Assembly (NCBI GenBank): GCA_021733795.1
Contig: JAIPKB010000029.1
Span: 1-36,446 of the forward strand
Direction of reading: 5' to 3'
Length of the DNA: 36,446 nucleotides
DNA from: Akkermansiaceae bacterium
GTDB lineage: Bacteria > Verrucomicrobiota > Verrucomicrobiia > Verrucomicrobiales > Akkermansiaceae
How positions within the stretch are numbered: the first letter of the stretch is position 1; each line of letters starts with the position of its first letter. Shown one piece after another: positions 23,522 to 32,310 of this stretch. Made by a program: the position numbers and the translations under genes. The notes under the pieces were generated by a model. The model ran no database searches and was not told where the DNA came from. It saw only the letters and a program-made list of their open reading frames with translations.

Positions 23522-24421
23522 TCACCATTTCTTGCGGGATCGAAGGTAGGCGCGGACGCCAATCGCCGTGGCATTGACCACCAGCACGACCCCCAGCAGC
23601 ACCGTGGCGATGGCGTAGGGCAGCGAGGGGGCGGCGTTGTTCGCCTGGGTGGCGATGTAGTAGAGATGCATGGACAGCGCCATGCATTGGTCCTCGACCG
23701 GATTGTAAAGGAACAGGCCGGTGCCCTGGACCATCTTGAAGGTGGCCACGCCGGTGAGCATGATCGGCGCGGTTTCACCGGCGGTGCGGCTGACCTGGAG
23801 AATGACCCCGGTGAGGATGCCGCTGATCGAATTCGGCAGCACGATGTGGCGGATGGTTTGCCAACGGGAGGCACCGACATTCCAGCAAGCCTCGCGGAAA
23901 CTCACCGGCACGGCGGACAAGGCCTCCTTGGTGGAGGCGATGATCACCGGCAGGGTCATGATCGCAAGCGTGAGCGAGGCCGAGAGGATGCTTTTCCCCA
24001 TGCCCGCCGCATAGACAAACGCGCCGAGGCCGAACAAGCCGTGGACGATGCTGGGCACGCCGGCGAGGTTGACCACCGCGAGGTTGACGATCCGGGTAAA
24101 CCAGTTGTCTTTGGCGTATTCGTTGAGGTAAACCGCCGAGAGCACGCCGATGGGCGCGCTGACACAGAGCGAAATGGCGACGATGTAAAGCGTTCCTACC
24201 AGCGCGGACCAGATGCCGCCGCGGATGCCGCCCAGCCGCGGGTTGGTCGTCAGGAACTCCCAACTGAGGGAAGGCGCGCCCTGGACGACGATGTAGCCGA
24301 CGATGAGCAGCAGCGGAATGACCATCGCCGCCGCCATCCCACCGAAGAAGCACTTGGCGATGACTTCGGCACGCTGCTTCTTGCGGACAAACGGGGTTTC
24401 GGTGAAATGAGCTTGGGCCAT
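23522..24421 (-). CDS. pstA: Phosphate ABC transporter permease PstA
   Basis: A 299-residue integral membrane protein with about six membrane segments. Family points are GGIRGGIWSALVGTLYIVAI, YLNEYAKDNWFTRIVNLAVV, and the cytoplasmic coupling segment SAVPVSFREACWNVGASRWQ, then TAGETAPIMLTG. The EA...G loop contacts the ATPase. With PstC it forms the phosphate channel. The start is three bases past the pstC stop and pstB1 follows seven bases after its stop, so the order pstC-pstA-pstB is tightly coupled. Confidence 0.95.
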   Translation of the reverse strand: MAQAHFTETPFVRKKQRAEVIAKCFFGGMAAAMVIPLLLIVGYIVVQGAPSLSWEFLTTNPRLGGIRGGIWSALVGTLYIVAISLCVSAPIGVLSAVYLNEYAKDNWFTRIVNLAVVNLAGVPSIVHGLFGLGAFVYAAGMGKSILSASLTLAIMTLPVIIASTKEALSAVPVSFREACWNVGASRWQTIRHIVLPNSISGILTGVILQVSRTAGETAPIMLTGVATFKMVQGTGLFLYNPVEDQCMALSMHLYYIATQANNAAPSLPYAIATVLLGVVLVVNATAIGVRAYLRSRKKW

Positions 24422-24424
24422 GGG

Positions 24425-25378
24425 CTATTTCTGCTTGATGCCTTTGACAATCAGGTCTGCGGTAAGGTTGACAACGAAGGTGATGCTGAACAGCAGAATG
24501 CCGATCAGGAACAGCACCTGGTAATGATCGGAGCCTTTGCTGGTTTCACCCAGTTCCGCGGCGATGGTGGCGGTGAGCGTGCGGACCGGGTCGAAGATGC
24601 TGTGGGGGATGCGCACGCTGTGGCCGGTGGCCATCAGCACGGCCATCGTTTCGCCAATGGCGCGGGCCACGCCCAGCAGCGCCGCCGCGAGCAGGCCGTT
24701 CTTGGCGGCGGGCAACAACACCCGCCAGATGAGCTGCCACCTGGTGGCACCCATCGCGATGCCGGCTTCCCGAAAGGAGTCGGGCACGGCCTTCAGCGCG
24801 TCCTCGCCGATGCTGACCATGATCGGTACGCTCATCAAGGCTAACAGCAGGGCACCATTGAACATGTTCACCCCGATCGGCACATGGAATGTCTTGATGA
24901 TGATGGGCGCCATCACGGTCAAGCCGATGAAGCCCCAGACCACGCTGGGAATCGCCGCCAGCAATTCGATGACCACCTTGAGCGTCTCCTTGGTCTTGCC
25001 CGTGCAGAACTCGGAGACGAACACCGCCGCCCCCAGGCCGAAGGGCACGGCGATCACCATGGCCAAGCCGGTCACACTCAGCGTGCCCACGATCAGCGCG
25101 CCTACGCCATACTTGGCATTCGTCTGGGAGGTGGGGAACCAGTCGATCGAGAACAGGAATTCGCCGGGTTTCAGTTTGGCCAGGAACGGCGCGCCTTCGC
25201 GAAAAACAAAGAAAAAGATGCCAAAGACGAAGATGATCGCGCTGTAGCCGCACAGGTGGATCAATGCCTCGATGGCGCGTTCGCCGAGCATCGCCAAGCG
25301 CCCGCGCCGCTGTTTCATGCGGGTAGCCGCAGCCCGGCCGGGCGCGGGGCTCCGCTGATTGGTCACACTGGTTTGCAT
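24425..25378 (-). CDS. pstC: Phosphate ABC transporter permease PstC
   Basis: A 317-residue permease. A polar, basic N-terminus of about 30 residues precedes the first membrane helix. Family segments are GALIVGTLSVTGLAMVIAVP, LLAAIPSVVWGFIGLTVM, ALKAVPDSFREAGIAMGATR (coupling loop) and GVARAIGETMAVLMATGHS. It forms the transmembrane pore with PstA. It follows pstS by 39 bases. The coupling loops of PstC and PstA both look canonical, so any asymmetry of the transporter lies in the ATPases. Confidence 0.95.
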   Translation of the reverse strand: MQTSVTNQRSPAPGRAAATRMKQRRGRLAMLGERAIEALIHLCGYSAIIFVFGIFFFVFREGAPFLAKLKPGEFLFSIDWFPTSQTNAKYGVGALIVGTLSVTGLAMVIAVPFGLGAAVFVSEFCTGKTKETLKVVIELLAAIPSVVWGFIGLTVMAPIIIKTFHVPIGVNMFNGALLLALMSVPIMVSIGEDALKAVPDSFREAGIAMGATRWQLIWRVLLPAAKNGLLAAALLGVARAIGETMAVLMATGHSVRIPHSIFDPVRTLTATIAAELGETSKGSDHYQVLFLIGILLFSITFVVNLTADLIVKGIKQK

Positions 25379-25417
25379 TCGACGGCAATGGCACGCGGTT
25401 CGGCGATCAGGCGGTCG

Positions 25418-26323
25418 TTACTTCGGCAGTGGAACGTAGCCGGTTTCCGCGACAATCTTCTGACCCGCGTCGGAAATGATCCAATCGAGGTATTTTTTGA
25501 TCGTTGGTGAGGGTTCGCCGGCGGTGTACATGAACATCGGGCGGGCGATCGGATAGGTTTTGTCGAGCGTGGTGGCGATGGTCGGTTCGACGGCAGACCC
25601 GCCTTTTTTCATGGAAACCTTGAGGTGTTTGACGCCTGGTGTGGCGTAGCCCATGCCCGAGTAGCCGATCGCGTTGGGGGTCTTGGAGATGAGGTCTACG
25701 ACGTCCTTGGAGCCGTTCATATCCACGGTGCCGAGGCGCATTTCGTTGCTTTTGCCGACGATGGCCTCGCGGAAATAGTGATAGGTTCCGGAGTTGTTCT
25801 GGCGGCTGACGAGGATGATCTCATCGCCCTTCGCGCCCGGGATGTTGCTCACGCCCAGATCCGACCATTTGGCGATCTTGCCGTTGTTCGAGTACATCTG
25901 CTGCAGCTCTTCGATCGAGATCTCGGTCATCGGATTGTCCTTGTGGACGAACACGGAAAGCGCGTCGTAGCCGACCATCAATTCCTTGGGTTCCTTGCCG
26001 GGGTGCTTGGCGGTGAAGTCCGCGAGTTCCTTTTCCTCGAACTGGCGGGAACAGTTGGCGATCTCGCAGGAGTCGTTGATGAGCGCGGCCACGCCCTGGC
26101 CGGAGCCGCCGCCGTTGACCTCCACCGACACGGTCGGATCCACCTTTGAATAGGCGTCGGCCCAGGCGATGGCGAGGTTGACCATGGTGTCCGAACCGAT
26201 GTTGGCGACGGCCTGTTTGTTTTCGCCGTCGTTCTTGCCGCCGCAGCCGGTCAGCAGCAGGGAGCCCGCCGCCAGGAGGGCGCCCGCGCCGGTGCCCTTG
26301 CTCAAATGCATTTTCCTAATCAT
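25418..26323 (-). CDS. pstS: Phosphate-binding lipoprotein PstS
   Basis: A 301-residue substrate-binding protein. The signal ends in a lipobox, GSLLLTG then Cys27, so it is lipid-anchored to the membrane. Phosphate-contacting segments are NIGSDTMVNLAIAWADAY, GGGSGQGVAALIND, VGYDALSVFVHKDNPMTEIS, RQNNSGTYHYFRE and NAIGYSGMGYA. It captures phosphate outside the inner membrane and delivers it to PstC/PstA. It lies 18 bases after phoU, which is unusual: phoU leads this operon instead of ending it. Confidence 0.95.
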   Translation of the reverse strand: MIRKMHLSKGTGAGALLAAGSLLLTGCGGKNDGENKQAVANIGSDTMVNLAIAWADAYSKVDPTVSVEVNGGGSGQGVAALINDSCEIANCSRQFEEKELADFTAKHPGKEPKELMVGYDALSVFVHKDNPMTEISIEELQQMYSNNGKIAKWSDLGVSNIPGAKGDEIILVSRQNNSGTYHYFREAIVGKSNEMRLGTVDMNGSKDVVDLISKTPNAIGYSGMGYATPGVKHLKVSMKKGGSAVEPTIATTLDKTYPIARPMFMYTAGEPSPTIKKYLDWIISDAGQKIVAETGYVPLPK

Positions 26324-26341
26324 AGTCGTTGTGGTTGGTTA

Positions 26342-27442
26342 TTAGTCCATATTTTCGCCGAGAATGGCCCCGACGAGGTCGTTGATATGCTGCTGGATGA
26401 ATTGGTAGGTGCCTTGGTAAGCGGCGTTCACTTCGGCTGGGGTCCCCTCGGTTTGCGAGGGGTCGGCCACGCTCCAGTCGAGCATGGCGACCTTGCGCGG
26501 CTTCTGGGGGAAGGAATTTTTGGCTTCCGGAGCCAACAGGACGATGACGTGATAGTGGTCCAGATTGGGCACTTGATTGACCGCCTTGGGCACCATGCGG
26601 GCGACATCGAAGCCCTGTTCCTTCATGAACCCGGCGGTCCCCGGAGTGAGCGGCTGAGGGTCCAAGCCGGCGCTGGTGAAAATGAATTTGGGCTGGTTGA
26701 GCGAACGGGCGATGGCCTCGGCCATTTGGCTGCGACAGGCGTTGTGTTCATCGACGAACAGCACTCGGAACGCCTCCGCGCGGGCGTGCTTCACGTATTC
26801 GCCGGTGCACATGTAGAGCGTCTCCATGCAGATGTTGCTGGCCTGGTCGGAGACGCGCTCGAACCGGCGGCTGATCATGGTGAGCGGATTGAGAGCCTCG
26901 AAGGGCAGCTTGTCGTCGCGGAAAAGCGTGATGAGATCCTTGTTCAACCGGCTCTTGAGAAGGTCCACTATTTGCTCGGTTTCAATGGTCGCGCGGGCGA
27001 GATCCGCATCTTGGTCAACGAACGCTTGGGTGGCGTCGCGCAGCATCGGAATGGAAAGATCGGCGAGTTCTTGGATGCGTTCGATGGGAAACGGTACGTT
27101 CAAGTCCAGCAGTTTGAGCGTCTGCCGCGCGATACTCTCGGCGTAATCGCCCACGCGCTCCAGTTCGAGGTTGATCTTGATCGTGGCGTAGGCGAACCGC
27201 AGGTGGCCAGCCATTGGTTGCTGACGGACGATGAACTCCAGACAAAGGCGGTCGATCTCCCGCTCCAATTCGTCAATGTATTGGTCGCGCAAGATGACAG
27301 TATAGGCGGTTTGGCGGTTGTGGTCTTCCAGAGCCTTGACGCAGTCCAGCAGGGCCTTTTCGCCAAGTGCTGACATTTCGGTGACTTTGCCGCGAATGCG
27401 GTCAACTTCGCGCTGAAGTGATTCCTCTAGGTGGGTTGCCAT
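26342..27442 (-). CDS. phoU: PhoU fused to an ArsC/LMW-phosphatase-like domain lacking the catalytic Cys
   Basis: A 366-residue fusion. Residues 1-220 are a full two-lobe PhoU with both metal-site helices (ERVGDYAES 95-103, ERVSDQASN 195-203); PhoU damps Pst and phosphate signalling. Residues 225-366 are a low-molecular-weight tyrosine-phosphatase/arsenate-reductase fold. The P-loop reads FVDEHNACRSQMAEA where active members have C-T-G-N-S-C-R-S. The nucleophilic Cys is Asp231; Cys236, Arg237 and the late Asp-Pro (327-328) are kept. Catalysis by the usual Cys route looks impossible, but oxyanion binding could persist. It is first in the phoU-pstSCAB1B2 operon, from a promoter at 27581-27608. 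Role as a phosphate or arsenate sensor is inferred. Confidence 0.9.
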   Translation of the reverse strand: MATHLEESLQREVDRIRGKVTEMSALGEKALLDCVKALEDHNRQTAYTVILRDQYIDELEREIDRLCLEFIVRQQPMAGHLRFAYATIKINLELERVGDYAESIARQTLKLLDLNVPFPIERIQELADLSIPMLRDATQAFVDQDADLARATIETEQIVDLLKSRLNKDLITLFRDDKLPFEALNPLTMISRRFERVSDQASNICMETLYMCTGEYVKHARAEAFRVLFVDEHNACRSQMAEAIARSLNQPKFIFTSAGLDPQPLTPGTAGFMKEQGFDVARMVPKAVNQVPNLDHYHVIVLLAPEAKNSFPQKPRKVAMLDWSVADPSQTEGTPAEVNAAYQGTYQFIQQHINDLVGAILGENMD

Positions 27443-27866
27443 GTTCCAGTATTTCGATTCCGGATTAATGCTGATTTCTGATAGAAGATCGATCCCGGAA
27501 CCGCCTTGGGCATTGATCGGGCCGTCTCTGAGGGAAAGCGGCAGGATGCTTAGACATGGGCGGGGTTCTTCCGAAGCGGGAGGCTAGTCTGCGGTGGCGC
27601 TTTGCCAAGAAAAATCTCTGAAAAAATCAGGAAAACCGGCAAGGACAATTGATTTGTGAAGGGTGAATGCTTGTGGCTGTGGGAAAAAATCGCCGGCCCC
27701 ACCACCAGGAAGCGGCTCAAAGCCGCGCCGCAGAATGCACCTGCAGCGGCCAAGCCGCCCGATGCGCAAGGCGAGCATCTCGGTTTCGACCTTTTCTCTT
27801 CACCGGCGTCTTTTCCGGGTTCGGCAATGCTACAACCTGAAGGGAGACCCCGAAACCACGGGCATT
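27443..27866. other. Intergenic region between sulP and phoU
   Basis: It holds the phoU promoter and a leader of about 130 bases. A moderately AT-rich stretch lies at 27600-27660. Open frames here on the plus strand run antisense into the sulP end and have compositions typical of chance frames. No Pho-box-like direct repeat was recognised. I see no supported gene. Confidence 0.5.
27581..27608 (-). promoter_or_regulatory. Candidate phoU-pst operon promoter
   Basis: TTGGCA (27608-27603), 16-bp spacer, TAGCCT (27586-27581). The transcript would start near 27574. A short upstream frame (ATG near 27557) precedes phoU in the leader. Confidence 0.4.
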
Positions 27867-29543
27867 TCAACTCTCCCGTTCGAGTTTCCATCGCTCGAGC
27901 ACCGCCTCGACGGTTAGATCCGCGTCGACCGGGCCATAGCGGTTGACGAAGCCGGACCGTTGAAGCGCGATCCGCACGGCGGTGTGGGCCTCGGCGATCC
28001 GCAAGTGGACATGCCGTCTGAGCAGAGTGTGGCGCAGGTGGACCAGCAGGTCGACTGCGGCGAGATCAACGGCGGTGACCGAACCGAAATGGAGGATGAC
28101 TAACTCAAGTGGCTCACCGCGCTGGTCGAGCAGTTCGAAGAACCGCTCGCGGACGTAATCCACGTTGAAGTAGAGCAGCGCGCCATCGACCCGGAAGATG
28201 AACACTCCGGGGATGCGGGCGTTCTCCGGATTGCGGAGATGATCGGCAAAATAGATGGAGCCGGGGATCCTGCCCAGTTCGGTGGAGTGGGGGATGGCGC
28301 TGCGGTGGAGCAGTAACAGCAGGGACATGATCGAACCGATAAACACCCCGGGTAGGATGCCCGAAACCAGCACCCCCAACAGCGCGATCATCGCCACCGC
28401 GAACTCGGCCCGGCTGAACCGCCACAGCCGTTTGAGGTCACCGGACTCGAACAACCCGGTGATGGCGAAAATAACCACCGCAGCGAGCACTGGCAGCGGA
28501 AGTGAGCGCAGGGAAGCCGCACTGGTGACGGTGAGCACCAGGATGAACAGGGCGGCGATCAAACCCGAGAGCGGGGTGCGGGCACCACCTTCCTCGTTGA
28601 CCAGCGATTGCGACATACCGCCACTCACCGGATAGCCGTGGGCGAGGCCAACCGCCAGATTCGCGGCCGCCAGCGCGACGAACTGGCGCGGCCCCTTGAA
28701 CTCCACCGCATGCTTGCGGGCCAGCACCCGGCCGACGGCGGTGGTTTCCACCGTTCCTAGCAAAACACAGGCCGCCGCCAGCGGCAGCAGCGCGCGAAGG
28801 TCGGCCCAACCGAGTCCGGTCGGCACCCCGAGCGCCGGCAGCGCCTGGTGAAACCCTCCGAGGGTATGGACCCCTAACTGACCGGGGTCGATGAAGAAAC
28901 CGGACAGCAGGCCGAGGATCACAACCGGCAGTGCCAGTGGTTTGTGGGGAAAAAAGCGGCGGCCGGCGAACAACAGCAGCAGGGCGGTCAGGCCGATGGC
29001 GGCCGAGAGCGGATGGACGGACCCGAGGTGTCCGGCAAAGTGGGCCGCCTGTGCGGGAAAGTCGCCGTGGCTGCCAGCAAAGCCGCAGAGTTTCGGCAGT
29101 TGGGTGGTGGCGAGAAAAATCCCCACACCGAGCTTGAAGCCCACCAGCACGGGTTCCGAAATGAAATTGACGATGCCCCCGGCCCGTGACAGGCGGATAA
29201 TGGCCGTGATGACGGCCACCATCAGGGCGGTGGCGGCGGCCAGCTCGCCCAAGGGGGCGGGGCCGCCACCGGCGAGCGGCGCGAGCGACGATCCTACCAG
29301 CAGCGAAATCGCGGAGGTGACCGTGACCGCCGTCAGCCGCGAGGTGGTGAACAGCCAGAACACCAGCCCGGCGAAGACGCATGAGTAAAGCCCCGCCTGG
29401 GGTGGCAGGCCCGCCAGCGAGGCGTCACCGATGCTGGCCGGAATCATGTAAGCCGCCAGGGTGAAACCCGCGATCAAATCCGCCCGGAGCCAGGGGAGCT
29501 TGTAGGCTCGAAGCCAGGAAGGCCATGGCGGTTGACGGCTCAT
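27867..29543 (-). CDS. SulP-family anion permease with STAS domain
   Basis: A 558-residue protein. About 1-410 is the SLC26/SulP membrane domain: LPWLRADLIAGFTLAAYMIP, ASIGDASLAGLPPQAGLYSC, ISEPVLVGFKLGVGIFLATT, and NLAVGLAHGYPVSGGMSQSL. About 430-550 is a cytoplasmic STAS domain (VFIFRVDGALLYFNVDYVRE, VILHFGSVTAVDLAAVDLLV). SulP proteins carry sulfate, bicarbonate or other anions; the substrate cannot be assigned. It begins 18 bases after pfkA and is probably cotranscribed with it. Cotranscription with a glycolytic kinase gives no obvious functional link. Confidence 0.92.
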   Translation of the reverse strand: MSRQPPWPSWLRAYKLPWLRADLIAGFTLAAYMIPASIGDASLAGLPPQAGLYSCVFAGLVFWLFTTSRLTAVTVTSAISLLVGSSLAPLAGGGPAPLGELAAATALMVAVITAIIRLSRAGGIVNFISEPVLVGFKLGVGIFLATTQLPKLCGFAGSHGDFPAQAAHFAGHLGSVHPLSAAIGLTALLLLFAGRRFFPHKPLALPVVILGLLSGFFIDPGQLGVHTLGGFHQALPALGVPTGLGWADLRALLPLAAACVLLGTVETTAVGRVLARKHAVEFKGPRQFVALAAANLAVGLAHGYPVSGGMSQSLVNEEGGARTPLSGLIAALFILVLTVTSAASLRSLPLPVLAAVVIFAITGLFESGDLKRLWRFSRAEFAVAMIALLGVLVSGILPGVFIGSIMSLLLLLHRSAIPHSTELGRIPGSIYFADHLRNPENARIPGVFIFRVDGALLYFNVDYVRERFFELLDQRGEPLELVILHFGSVTAVDLAAVDLLVHLRHTLLRRHVHLRIAEAHTAVRIALQRSGFVNRYGPVDADLTVEAVLERWKLERES

Positions 29544-29561
29544 CGCGGAGGTGGGGGCGGG

Positions 29562-30887
29562 TCAATCACCGAGGATGGCCGGTTGGCCGGTGGTTTCGAG
29601 GACCGAGCGCCATTGCGGCCCCTGCGGATCGACTTTGCGGCGGCCTTGGGTGACCAACTGCATCGGCAGGTGGACGTGGCGGTTGTGCCGGGTGCCGACT
29701 ACCATGCCGGTGCGGCCGGTCATCGCCGCATGGACCGCAGCCGCGCCGAGATGCAGACAGAAAACGCTGTCGACCGGGGTGGCCGGCACGCTGCGGATGA
29801 GATAGCTCGGATCGATGTATTTGAGATTCAGCTCGATCCCGGCGGCCTTGAAATGGGAGGCGAGGATTTCTTTGAGATAGAGGCCGATGTCGCCCTTGTG
29901 GCGGTTGCCGGAGCGGTCGGTCCCTTCGGCAGCGGCACAGAGGTCCTGACCCGCGCCTTCGGCGGCGACGATGGTGGCATGTCCATGCGCTGCGAGGCGG
30001 CGTTTGAGTTCCGCGATCAGCCCGTCGCCGCCTTCCAGTTTGAATGGGACCTCCGGGATCAGAACGAAGTCGGCCGCGCTGGTGGCAAGGGCCGCACCGC
30101 AAGCGATGAAACCGGAATCCCGGCCCATGAGTTTGACCAGCCCCACGCCGTTGCGGGCTCCTGCGGCTTCGCAGCTCGCCCCATTCACCGCATGGCAGGC
30201 CGCCGAAAAGGCGGTTAGATAACCGAAGCTGCGGTCGATGTGGAGCAGGTCGTTGTCGATGGTCTTCGGCACGCCGACCACGGCGACCGGCAAGCCACGG
30301 CGGCCGACCTCGTGGTGGATGGCAAGGGCACCTTTTTGGGAGCCGTCACCGCCGATGACGAAGAGGATGTCGATGCCCATGGCCACCAGCGAGTCCACCA
30401 TGGTGGGAACATCCTGGTTGCCCCGGGACGAGCCGAGGATGGTCCCTCCCAAATTGTGGATGGTGGCCACGTTGTCCGGCGTGAGGTCGAGCGGCTGGTG
30501 GCCGTAGGCCGGGTTGAGGCTTTCGTAGCCGTAGCGCAAGCCGAGCACGCGGTGAACTCCGTAGACCTCGTGGGCTTGCATCACGATGGCGCGGATGACG
30601 TCGTTGATGCCGGGGCAGAGACCGCCGCAGGTGACAATGGCGCAGGTGGTTTTGGCCGGCTCGAAAAAGATCCGGCGGCGGGGGCCGGCGAGTTCCACCA
30701 TGGGCAGGCCGCCCGGATCACCGGCGGCGCTTGCGAGGGCCTCCGCAGTGTCGTCGAACAAGATCTTCTGGTCGTCGGAAACCCAGCCACCGGCTTCGGT
30801 GGCGAGGTCGCGGGCCATGCCCGGTGCGGGATGCTGGCAGGGGCCGAGGGTGGCGATGATGAGGTCGGAGGTGGTGATGGTGGGCAT
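29562..30887 (-). CDS. pfkA: 6-phosphofructokinase, ATP-type (long clade)
   Basis: A 441-residue protein. After a family-specific N-terminal 95 residues come AIVTCGGLCPGINDVIRAIV, the nucleotide loop VIGGDGSQKGA, substrate segment GVPKTIDNDLLHIDRSFGYL, and VKLMGRDSGFIACGAALAT. GGDGS (not GGDD) favours ATP over pyrophosphate as phosphate donor; the PKTIDND segment is shared by both kinds. It converts fructose 6-phosphate to the 1,6-bisphosphate in glycolysis. ATG 30887 is chosen because the frame upstream has no family similarity. It is divergent from the aminotransferase gene and heads an operon with sulP. Confidence 0.88.
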   Translation of the reverse strand: MPTITTSDLIIATLGPCQHPAPGMARDLATEAGGWVSDDQKILFDDTAEALASAAGDPGGLPMVELAGPRRRIFFEPAKTTCAIVTCGGLCPGINDVIRAIVMQAHEVYGVHRVLGLRYGYESLNPAYGHQPLDLTPDNVATIHNLGGTILGSSRGNQDVPTMVDSLVAMGIDILFVIGGDGSQKGALAIHHEVGRRGLPVAVVGVPKTIDNDLLHIDRSFGYLTAFSAACHAVNGASCEAAGARNGVGLVKLMGRDSGFIACGAALATSAADFVLIPEVPFKLEGGDGLIAELKRRLAAHGHATIVAAEGAGQDLCAAAEGTDRSGNRHKGDIGLYLKEILASHFKAAGIELNLKYIDPSYLIRSVPATPVDSVFCLHLGAAAVHAAMTGRTGMVVGTRHNRHVHLPMQLVTQGRRKVDPQGPQWRSVLETTGQPAILGD

Positions 30888-31095
30888 GGCGGAGAGGATG
30901 CGGCGTTGCAGGGAGGTTTCTGACACAACGCCGCCCGCAGGGCAATGGAAACCATGGAAACCAGTTTTTGGGGGATCTGGGTGATTTATCCTTGCCAGCG
31001 TGGGGAGACTGGCGCAAAACGGCGCCCGCCCGAGCGGGGGTGCACAGATTGTTGCTCCGTCCGTGAGGCGGATCAAACCTCATCATAGTGCTCCC

Positions 31096-32262
31096 ATGGA
31101 AAATATTTCGTCCCGCATCAGCAAAGTCAATCCCTCCCTCACCCTGGCCATCACCAATCAGGCCAAAGCGATGAAGGCGAAGGGCGAGGAAGTCTACGCA
31201 CTGGCCGGTGGTGAGCCGGAAATCGACACCCCGGATTTCATCAAGGCCGCCGCCATTCAGGCAATCCAGGACGGCCACACCAAATACACCCCGTCCGGCG
31301 GGATCCTCGCCCTGCGCGAGGCGATCTCCGCCAAGCTGCTCGTCGATAATCAACTTGAATTCGATGCCAATGAGATCTGCGTCACCGCTGGGGCCAAGAT
31401 GGCCTGTTTCAACGCGATCCTCGCCGTGGTCGAGGACGGCGACGAGGTGATCATTCCTTCACCCTACTGGGTTTCCTACCCGGAAATGGTCCGTTTGGCG
31501 GGCGGCGTGCCGGTGATCGTGGAAACCAAGGAATCCACCGGTTGGAAAATGACAGCCGAGCAGTTTGAAACGGCGATGACGCCGGCCACCAAGATGGTGA
31601 TCCTCAACTCCCCGGGCAACCCCACCGGCGCGGTTTACACCGAGCAGGAACTCCGCGAGATCGGTGAAATCGCCACCTATGAGGAAATCGTGATCCTTTC
31701 GGATGAAATCTACGAGAAACTGATCTATGGCGAGGCCAAACACGTCTCCATCGCCTCGCTCAGCCCGGAATTCCGCGACCTGACGATCACCGTCAATGGG
31801 TTCTCCAAAGCCTATTCGATGACCGGCTGGCGGCTCGGCTACACCGCCGCTCCGAAGCACTACGCCGAGGCGATCGACAAGATCCAGAGTCACACGGTCT
31901 CCAACGCTTCGAGTTTCGCCCAATACGGCGCGCTGGCCGCGTTGCAGGGCGACCAGGGGTTCATCGATGACCTGCGTGGCGAGTATGATGTAAAGCGGCA
32001 GTTCATGTTTGCGCGGCTCAAGGCGATCTCCAAGATCCGGGTGATCGAGCCGATGGGAGCGTTCTATTTCTTTGCCTACACCGGTGGGATGGGTCTCAAG
32101 TCGATGAATCTGTGCGACAAACTGCTGTCCCGTTACAAGGTGGCGGCGGTGCCTGGCGTGGCCTTTGGCTACGACGAGGGCATCCGCCTGAGCTACTGCA
32201 CCACGCTGGATGTGCTCAACGAGGGACTGAATCGCTTCGAGCAGTTCTGTCGCGAGCATTGA
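31096..32262 (+). CDS. Class I PLP-dependent aminotransferase (aspartate aminotransferase type)
   Basis: A 388-residue enzyme. N-terminus SSRISKVNPSLTLAITNQAK is that of the AspB subgroup. Cofactor and substrate motifs: ALAGGEPEIDTPDFIKAAAI, KYTPSGGILALREAIS, NSPGNPTGAVYTEQEL, VILSDEIYEKLIYG, and the PLP lysine K238 in NGFSKAYSMTGWRLGY. Near the C-terminus GIRLSYCTT supplies the substrate-carboxylate Arg. It most likely interconverts aspartate and oxaloacetate; related subtypes act on other amino or keto acids or prephenate, so I give no gene symbol. A weak -10 (CATAGT) six bases before the ATG again hints at a very short leader. Confidence 0.92.
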   Translation: MENISSRISKVNPSLTLAITNQAKAMKAKGEEVYALAGGEPEIDTPDFIKAAAIQAIQDGHTKYTPSGGILALREAISAKLLVDNQLEFDANEICVTAGAKMACFNAILAVVEDGDEVIIPSPYWVSYPEMVRLAGGVPVIVETKESTGWKMTAEQFETAMTPATKMVILNSPGNPTGAVYTEQELREIGEIATYEEIVILSDEIYEKLIYGEAKHVSIASLSPEFRDLTITVNGFSKAYSMTGWRLGYTAAPKHYAEAIDKIQSHTVSNASSFAQYGALAALQGDQGFIDDLRGEYDVKRQFMFARLKAISKIRVIEPMGAFYFFAYTGGMGLKSMNLCDKLLSRYKVAAVPGVAFGYDEGIRLSYCTTLDVLNEGLNRFEQFCREH

Positions 32263-32275
32263 CGCGGGTTTTGCG

Positions 32276-32303
32276 TTTTCAAACCCGAATCTCCGCTTAG
32301 GCT
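32276..32303 (+). promoter_or_regulatory. Promoter of the PhnP-like gene, probably leaderless
   Basis: TTTTCA (32276-32281), 16-bp spacer, TAGGCT (32298-32303), then seven bases to GTG 32311. Confidence 0.5.
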
Positions 32304-32310
32304 TGCGGCC

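Noticed and set aside
26565..26767. Active arsenate reductase fused to PhoU
   Set aside because: The nucleophilic Cys of the P-loop is Asp231 on direct translation, so standard LMW-phosphatase catalysis is not possible.
27443..27580. Pho box upstream of phoU
   Set aside because: No pair of CTGTCAT-like direct repeats with 11-base periodicity was seen.
27656..27946. Small gene with CGCGKK motif between phoU and sulP
   Set aside because: The frame runs antisense into the sulP 3' end, lacks a ribosome site and protein-like composition after the first ten residues.
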